In this document: positions 23,309 through 28,020 of the stretch, one piece after another
Layout of the letters: each line of letters starts with the position of its first letter
How positions within the stretch are numbered: the stretch's first letter is position 1
NCBI GenBank assembly: GCA_036502005.1
Contig: DASXZH010000006.1
Coordinates: forward strand, 1-28,020
Source of the DNA: DASXZH01 sp036502005
GTDB lineage: Bacteria > Armatimonadota > Fimbriimonadia > Fimbriimonadales > Fimbriimonadaceae
DNA length: 28,020 nucleotides
Direction: 5' to 3'
Notes under the pieces: generated by a model
What the model saw: the letters and a program-made list of their open reading frames with translations, nothing else
Databases searched by the model: none
What the model was told of the DNA's origin: nothing
Position numbers and translations under genes: made by a program

Positions 23309-24283
23309 ATGAGGATCGGAGTAGTCGGAGCAGGGATTGCGGGCTTAAGCGCGGCCAGGACGCTTCACGCCGCGGGGCACAAAGTCGTCGTTTTCGAAGG
23401 AGCGGGAGAAGTTGGCGGGCGATGCGCCACCCGAGAGGTCGAAGATTTCATCTTCGATACAGGCGCGACGGCAATCGCACCCAGGGGCCGAAGCCTAGAA
23501 ACCGTCATGCTCCACGAACTGGACACCTCAGATCTGGTTCTGATCGACAAACCCATTTACACCCACACGGCCCTTCGCGTCTCGCCCGGAGCGGCCTCCA
23601 AAATGAACGTCGCGCGCTACACCTATCGCGACGGCAACTGCAAACTCCCCGAAATGCTGGCGAAGGGTCTTGAGGTGAGAACTCGCCACGTGGTGAAAGG
23701 GATCGAAAGGGCTCATGATCATTTTAGGATCGGACAAGAAGGCTTCGACGCGGTGATCCTCTGTGCGCCGCTGCCCGATACGGCCGCCATGCTCAACGAT
23801 ATGGGCGAGCCGAGAGCTTTGGGCCATGTGTTTTATAGGTCTTGCCTGAGCGTTCTCCTCGGCTACGACAAAGAAATTCCCGACATCAACTACCACGCCA
23901 TTATCGATGTTGAGCAGCGGCACCCGCTTACCTGGCTCAGCATTGAATCCGTAAAATCCCCGGGCCGGGCCCCGGATATGCAGACCGCAATGGTCGCCCA
24001 ATTGAGTCCACAGTTCACTGAACTCCACTACGATACCGAGGATGGGGCAATAGTTTCGGCAACGGTCGAATACATCGAACGTCTTTATGGACAGGCATGG
24101 TCCGCGCCGGTAGTGTTTGATGTTAAGCGGTGGAAGTATAGCCAGCCCGAAAATCTGGCGTCTTTCGAAAACATCAACCACCCTTCGGACCGTCTACTGG
24201 TTGCAAGCGATGGCCTGATAGGGGGGCGGGTCGAGTTTGCCTACGAGGCGGGACAGCGGGTCGCAAAGATGCTGATGGAATAA
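23309..24283 (+). CDS. FAD-dependent oxidoreductase, renalase/amine-oxidase-like
   Basis: The 324-residue protein starts with a Rossmann motif (VVGAGIAGLSAARTL, glycines at 7, 9 and 12), then VVVFEGAGEVGGRCATRE, where the acidic residue binds the FAD ribose and GGRCAT is typical of this group, and DTGATAI. The C-terminus LVASDGLIGGRVEFAYEAG is the usual second FAD contact. The overall shape and short length resemble the renalase-like NAD(P)-binding amine-oxidase group. The substrate is unknown. The gene is the first of a compact operon; three bases separate it from the next gene. The ATG has only AGGG directly touching it, so start evidence is modest. Confidence 0.85.
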   Translation: MRIGVVGAGIAGLSAARTLHAAGHKVVVFEGAGEVGGRCATREVEDFIFDTGATAIAPRGRSLETVMLHELDTSDLVLIDKPIYTHTALRVSPGAASKMNVARYTYRDGNCKLPEMLAKGLEVRTRHVVKGIERAHDHFRIGQEGFDAVILCAPLPDTAAMLNDMGEPRALGHVFYRSCLSVLLGYDKEIPDINYHAIIDVEQRHPLTWLSIESVKSPGRAPDMQTAMVAQLSPQFTELHYDTEDGAIVSATVEYIERLYGQAWSAPVVFDVKRWKYSQPENLASFENINHPSDRLLVASDGLIGGRVEFAYEAGQRVAKMLME

Positions 24284-24286
24284 CGA

Positions 24287-24931
24287 ATGAAACTATTTGC
24301 ACTTCTGGTGGGGCTTAGTTTGGCGGCTCTTTCCAGCGCTCAGGTCCGGATGGAAGTCACCATCGACGGCCATAAAGCGGGAACGGCCACGCTCAGCCAA
24401 CGCCGCAATCCCCAAGGCGAGAAAGTGGTGGAATTTAACGCGGTTCTGGATATTGGAGAGAACTCTGTGACGATTCGATCGGAATCGATTTTTAATCCAG
24501 GTGGCGCTCCGACAAGAATGTTCCAGAACAGGACCACGTCCGGAAAAGACCATAGCACCCGCGAAATCATCGTTAGCTTTGATGCCGATGGGGCAAATGT
24601 CGTGTTGCTTGAAAATGGGGACCGTTCGACAAAACATGTGACCGCACCGGCCACGCCTTCCCGGGATGATGCAAGCGAGTTTTGGTTTTTGCGCGACTCA
24701 CCCGATGTCGGCACAACCTCGACAGCAGCACGGTTTAATCTCGACACTCTCGCGTGGGACACCGTGAACACCTCGTTCAAAGGCACCGCGCGAATGACTA
24801 TAGGGAAACACCGAGTAAATGCCAACATCACCGAATCGGAAGAAGGCAAAGCCTTTGTTGACGCAGAGGGTCTGCCCTTGCGCCTTGAATTAACCAACAC
24901 CGTCATGGAACGCATTTGGGAGAAGTCATAA
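24287..24931 (+). CDS. Secreted protein of unknown function
   Basis: The 214-residue protein has a clear signal peptide (MKLFALLVGLSLAALSSAQ, cleavage near residue 19) and a mature part dominated by predicted beta strands: VRMEVTIDGHKAGTATLSQR, KVVEFNAVLDIGENSVTIRS, TREIIVSFDADGANVVLLEN and ARMTIGKHRVNANITES. This pattern suggests a beta-sandwich or lipocalin-like periplasmic protein. I recognise no family. It follows the FAD gene by three bases and overlaps the longest DapB-like frame by 16 bases, so it belongs to the same operon. Confidence 0.75.
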   Translation: MKLFALLVGLSLAALSSAQVRMEVTIDGHKAGTATLSQRRNPQGEKVVEFNAVLDIGENSVTIRSESIFNPGGAPTRMFQNRTTSGKDHSTREIIVSFDADGANVVLLENGDRSTKHVTAPATPSRDDASEFWFLRDSPDVGTTSTAARFNLDTLAWDTVNTSFKGTARMTIGKHRVNANITESEEGKAFVDAEGLPLRLELTNTVMERIWEKS

Positions 24932-25773
24932 GAAACCAAAGCGCAAAACCTGCTGAAGCAGCCTCGGAAAGAGGGCCGCTACGTGTGGCCGTGATGGCGG
25001 CGGCGTCCCCGTCCGGAATTGAAACCTTTCGTTCGCTCAGCCAGTGGGACGCGATCGAGTTGCTGCTTGCTATCGACCAAAAGGAGGTTGGCAAAACGAT
25101 GCGCTCGCTTGCGGGCGGCCGGGCTTCCAATATCAAAATCGAAGAAAAGTTAGGCGCTGCGCTCGATCGCGAAAAGTGCGACATCCTCGTTGATTTCAGT
25201 CATTCGTCGGCAGCTCTACAGCACGGGATTTCAGCTCTAAAACGCGGCATCGCGCCTATTTTGAACTCATCTTTGTCTGGGCCGGAGCTTAGGGAGTTGG
25301 CGGCTGAAGTCCGCATGTCGGAAACGCCGGCCCTCGTGGTGCCTCATCTTTCCATTCTCCAGGTCCTCACTTTGCAGTTCTGCAACACCGCGGCTCAGTG
25401 GCTCCCGGACTTTGAAGTGGTCGATTTTCATTCGGACCACAGGCTTTCTGGCTTAAGCCCCTTTGCGAAGGCGGGGGCAGACGCAATGGCCCTGGGCTGG
25501 GAGAAAAGGAACCTGCTTGCCACCGGTGGGGTGGACTACGGTAAAACCCGGACCTGGGAAGATGTGCGACATCACAGCGTTCGATTGAAGGGCACTCCCG
25601 CCTACCAGGAGTTCCACTTCGGCGGCCCGGGGGAGACCGCTTGCATAAAAATTCAGCCTTCTGACAGCGAATCGATTATTGATGGGCTCAAGCTGGCAAT
25701 AATGAGTGTTCTTAATCTCAAAGGCGTCGTCGTCGGTCTGGACAAACTGATTTTTTCTCAACCTACAAAATGA
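24916..25773 (+). CDS. DapB-like protein with degenerate motifs
   Basis: The fold of dihydrodipicolinate reductase is recognisable: LRVAVMAA at the start, LVDFSHSSAALQHGISALKRG at 91-111, PHLSILQVLTLQFCNTAAQWL at 143-163, and HSVRLKGTPAYQEFHFGGPGE (220-240) with the terminal GVVVGLDKLIF. Key motifs are altered: the dinucleotide loop GxxGxMG reads AAASPSG, the GTTG motif reads SLSG, and the catalytic HHxxK and DAPSGTA blocks read HSDHRLSG and SPFAKAG. It may bind another ligand or be a non-lysine-pathway reductase. The longest frame starts at TTG 24916; GTG 24985, with GGAAAGAGGG upstream, is an alternative that removes an N-terminal extension. Its stop overlaps the lipoprotein start. Confidence 0.75.
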   Translation: MGEVIRNQSAKPAEAASERGPLRVAVMAAASPSGIETFRSLSQWDAIELLLAIDQKEVGKTMRSLAGGRASNIKIEEKLGAALDREKCDILVDFSHSSAALQHGISALKRGIAPILNSSLSGPELRELAAEVRMSETPALVVPHLSILQVLTLQFCNTAAQWLPDFEVVDFHSDHRLSGLSPFAKAGADAMALGWEKRNLLATGGVDYGKTRTWEDVRHHSVRLKGTPAYQEFHFGGPGETACIKIQPSDSESIIDGLKLAIMSVLNLKGVVVGLDKLIFSQPTK

Positions 25774-26330
25774 AGCTTTACATACTGCCTCTTCTCTGCG
25801 GGGTTCTGCTTGTTGGCTGTTCTTCACCCCAACCTAGCGCGAGCAAGAGCAATGGCGCAATTGCCAACTCGGCCACGGGCTCAGCTTCAGGTGCTACCGC
25901 CCCTTCAGCCGCGCCCAACTCTAAGGGTACAGGGAAAATATTTACCAATGACCAGATGGTTGGGAAATACATGCCTCAGGCCTCCTTCAGTCCCAACTTT
26001 CCAAATGACAAGAAAGGTCTCGTCAACAAGTCGATAAACGCCACCTATCTTCAGCTAAAGCCGAAGAATAGATTTGCCTTCGGCAGCGAGAAAGCAACAA
26101 TCACGGGCGTATGGGGCATAAGAGACCAGCAGATCTATCTCAGCGCAACGGAGCGAAACGGGGTCCCGATCGATAAAATGATCCAGCAGCTTAAGGCGCA
26201 AGGCAAAGACACGAAGGGTGCCGAACACCTAAAAGACCCTGCCATGTTCAGAATCAGTGATGACGGGACGGAGCTACTGTCGCCAACTCCCACGCCAGAC
26301 GTGACCGTTGTCTTAAAGAAGAGCCCGTAA
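25770..26330 (+). CDS. Lipoprotein of unknown function
   Basis: The 186-residue protein has a lipoprotein signal with lipobox LVGC (Cys17), then a low-complexity Ser/Ala/Gly/Asn/Thr linker (19-55) and a compact domain (55-186) with NDQMVGKYMPQ, INATYLQLKPKNRFAFGSEK, ATITGVWGIRDQQIYLSATE and a closing VTVVLKKSP. The strand pattern resembles small beta-sheet proteins that measure solute or ligand, but I cannot name a family. ATG shares ATGA with the preceding gene and the ABC ATPase follows after seven bases. Confidence 0.75.
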   Translation: MKLYILPLLCGVLLVGCSSPQPSASKSNGAIANSATGSASGATAPSAAPNSKGTGKIFTNDQMVGKYMPQASFSPNFPNDKKGLVNKSINATYLQLKPKNRFAFGSEKATITGVWGIRDQQIYLSATERNGVPIDKMIQQLKAQGKDTKGAEHLKDPAMFRISDDGTELLSPTPTPDVTVVLKKSP

Positions 26331-26337
26331 CAACCTC

Positions 26338-27303
26338 ATGGACTTAAGCCCTACCGCTGCTCCCACAGCAAGTACAGTATCTACGATGTCTGTGTGCGAG
26401 ATCCTCAACTTCACGGTGCGCTACGGACATTTCACGGCAGTTTCTAACCTGAGCGTTAACGTTCCACCTGGATGTGTGGGCCTTCTTGGCCCTAACGGCG
26501 CCGGCAAAACCACCCTTCTTAAAACCTTTCTCGGCTTTATCACCCCTGCCGAAGGCACTGCGACCATCCTTGGCAAAGACGTGGTCAAGCAAAGCCGGGA
26601 GATCCGCCAAATCGTAGGATTGATGCCGGAACAAGATTGCCATATCCCGGGCATGAGCGCGGTCATGTTTGTGGCTTATGCGGGAGAGTTGGCGGGTATG
26701 CCCAAAGACCAAGCTCTACGCCGCGCCCACGAAGTTTTAGAATACTGCGGTTTGGGCGAAGCCAGATACCGAAACGTGGAGACTTATTCCACGGGAATGA
26801 AGCAAAGGATCAAACTTGCTCAGGCGCTTGTTCACGGTCCCAAGCTGTTGCTACTCGATGAGCCCACCAACGGCCTCGATCCGGCTGGGCGCGAGCAGAT
26901 GCTGGACCTTATTGAATCCGTTTCCCATGGCAAGGGGCTTAACGTGATTGTAAGCAGCCACCTGCTTCCGGATATCGAAAGAATTTGCGACGACGTGATT
27001 GTGATTGCAAACGGAACGCTGCGAAAAACGGGAAAGGTGAAAGAACTGAAGAAGATCGAAGGCCAACCCGTAGATGTGGAGCTTCGCGAAGAAAACCCGC
27101 GATTCCTAGAAGCAGCCGCAGCAAAGGGCTTAACCCTTGTAAGCCAAGATGCTTACCGATGCCGATTTCAAGGAAGCGGATCGCCGGCCGAAGTCTGCAA
27201 GATCGTGGTTCAAGCCGCAAAAGAAAGTGGCGCTCAAATCCGTGGGTTCGGCATTGCCGAACGCAGCTTGGAAGAAGCGTTCCTAGAGGTTTTAAATGCC
27301 TAG
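26338..27303 (+). CDS. ABC transporter ATP-binding protein
   Basis: The 321-residue protein is a complete nucleotide-binding domain: Walker A GPNGAGKT at 51-58, LMPEQD near 95-100, signature YSTGMKQR at 150-157, Walker B LLLLDEP at 170-176 and the switch histidine in VIVSSHLLPDI. The STGMKQ form of the signature is common in ABC-2 type exporters. A C-terminal extension from about 235 (VKELKKIEGQPVDVELREE, ending RSLEEAFLEVL) is also typical of that class. The first 16 residues are low-complexity, and ATG at 26386 (MSVCEIL) is an alternative start. The permease gene overlaps its end by eight bases. Confidence 0.93.
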   Translation: MDLSPTAAPTASTVSTMSVCEILNFTVRYGHFTAVSNLSVNVPPGCVGLLGPNGAGKTTLLKTFLGFITPAEGTATILGKDVVKQSREIRQIVGLMPEQDCHIPGMSAVMFVAYAGELAGMPKDQALRRAHEVLEYCGLGEARYRNVETYSTGMKQRIKLAQALVHGPKLLLLDEPTNGLDPAGREQMLDLIESVSHGKGLNVIVSSHLLPDIERICDDVIVIANGTLRKTGKVKELKKIEGQPVDVELREENPRFLEAAAAKGLTLVSQDAYRCRFQGSGSPAEVCKIVVQAAKESGAQIRGFGIAERSLEEAFLEVLNA

Positions 27304-28020
27304 CCCAGCCAGCCCTATCGCCGACCTAACCTATCGCAACTACGATGGGCCCTTGGCGCCTCCAGTCTATCGATGGTGGCCGATTGCAAAGATGTCCATG
27401 CGGATGGCGGTGAAAAAAAGAGCATTTTGGGTTTTGGGCGTTCTTAGCGGATGGTGGTTCCTAATCCTATCCGCGATTTTCTACTTCGCGGAAGTTACGA
27501 GTCCAAACGCTGAAGCGGAAAAGAAATTCTTCCAAACCGTGGTTTGGAAGGACCAGTTTCTGGATGGCTTTGCCAGGTCCCAGATATTCCTGCTTTTGCT
27601 AGCCCTCCTTATCGGGGTGGGCGCCATTGCGAATGACAACCGGGCCAACGCCCTTCTTGTATATCTGAGCAAGCCCACCACAAAGTTGGATTATCTTATA
27701 GGCAAGTGGCTTGGAATATTTATTCCGATGATGTGCGTCGTTGCCGCGCCGACCCTACTGTTCTTTGCCTACTGTGCGTTGAGCTATCGGCAATACGGCA
27801 TTCTTTCGGACGATCCTTGGCTGATTGTTAAGCTACTCGCTCTGTGTCCGGTGGCTGCGTTCTTCCATGCCAGCGTCTCCCTTGGGATCAGTTCGCTCTT
27901 CGATCAAGGAAGGACGGCGGGCGCGATCTACGCGGGGCTGTACTTCATGACGTTCATCTTTACGGGCGCGATTGGGGCTGCTCGGCGAATTGGGCACGAG
28001 ACCGGAACCCTTATAAACAC
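27296..28020 (+). CDS. ABC-2 type transporter permease, partial (runs off window)
   Basis: From ATG 27296 the frame is open to the window edge (241 codons). The product has a cytoplasmic N-terminus (TYRNYDGPL, MSMRMAVKKRAFW) and at least five hydrophobic segments, among them WVLGVLSGWWFLILSAIFYF, IFLLLLALLIGVGAIA and GIFIPMMCVVAAPTLLFFAY. NRANALLVYLSKPTTKLDYLIGKWLG is characteristic of ABC-2 permeases that resemble ABC-type export components. It forms a transporter with the preceding ATPase. The exported substrate is unknown and the C-terminus is not visible. Confidence 0.87.
   Translation, partial: MPSPASPIADLTYRNYDGPLAPPVYRWWPIAKMSMRMAVKKRAFWVLGVLSGWWFLILSAIFYFAEVTSPNAEAEKKFFQTVVWKDQFLDGFARSQIFLLLLALLIGVGAIANDNRANALLVYLSKPTTKLDYLIGKWLGIFIPMMCVVAAPTLLFFAYCALSYRQYGILSDDPWLIVKLLALCPVAAFFHASVSLGISSLFDQGRTAGAIYAGLYFMTFIFTGAIGAARRIGHETGTLIN

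Noticed and set aside
23528..24181. Minus-strand frame of 217 codons opposite the FAD protein gene
   Set aside because: The plus-strand protein has clear FAD motifs throughout; the opposite frame shows no domain.
1..28020. CRISPR array, tRNA, rRNA or insertion sequence
   Set aside because: No regularly spaced direct repeats, tRNA T-arm consensus, rRNA segments or transposase-like protein were seen in any part of the window.

Overview
The window (about 53% GC by eye) looks chromosomal. My best guess is a member of the Armatimonadota, class Fimbriimonadia. That rests on gene content and style: a complete pilMNO-(P)-Q-B-C block led by an HD-GYP gene, many small secreted proteins of unknown function, and several genes that seem to start without a leader just after a -10-like hexamer. 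No rRNA or universal marker other than priA is present, so the placement is tentative.

Layout. (1) 1-4509, minus strand: a partial EgtD-type histidine methyltransferase, a small secreted Ig-like protein with a good terminator behind it, a large STAND ATPase (degenerate cyclase domain, NB-ARC, TPR-like tail) and a PilZ protein. (2) 4706-14252, plus strand: one tightly packed operon of eight genes, HD-GYP phosphodiesterase, PilM, PilN, PilO, a PilP-like protein, secretin PilQ, ATPase PilB and platform protein PilC. Almost every junction overlaps or abuts. With the divergent PilZ gene it suggests a pilus or type II-like secretion machine under cyclic-di-GMP control. No pilin, PilT or PilD gene is in view. 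(3) 14285-15285: a higBA toxin-antitoxin module with an AT-rich promoter/operator and an antitoxin carrying an extra C-terminal region of about 90 residues. (4) 15337-17316: a small secreted protein, a DUF1460 amidase-like protein and a DUF7010-like membrane protein. (5) 17317-17757: a 440-base stretch without a convincing gene, rich in hairpins and closed by long-range pairing; it may be an unassigned structured RNA. (6) 17758-20517: a two-TM membrane protein on the minus strand, divergent from priA. The longest priA reading frame runs over that gene, so the priA start must lie further in.

(7) 20518-20915: a non-coding spacer packed with inverted repeats and a short tandem repeat. (8) 20916-23156: a secreted family 2 glycoside hydrolase that appears to stand alone. 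(9) 23309-28020, plus strand: a compact operon of a renalase-like FAD protein, a secreted protein, a DapB-like protein that has lost its key motifs, a lipoprotein, and an ABC ATPase with its permease, the last cut by the window edge.

The points most worth following are the hairpin-rich region at 17364-17707, the extended HigA, the degenerate DapB, the recurrent leaderless-start signature, and the direct joining of an HD-GYP gene to the pilus operon.
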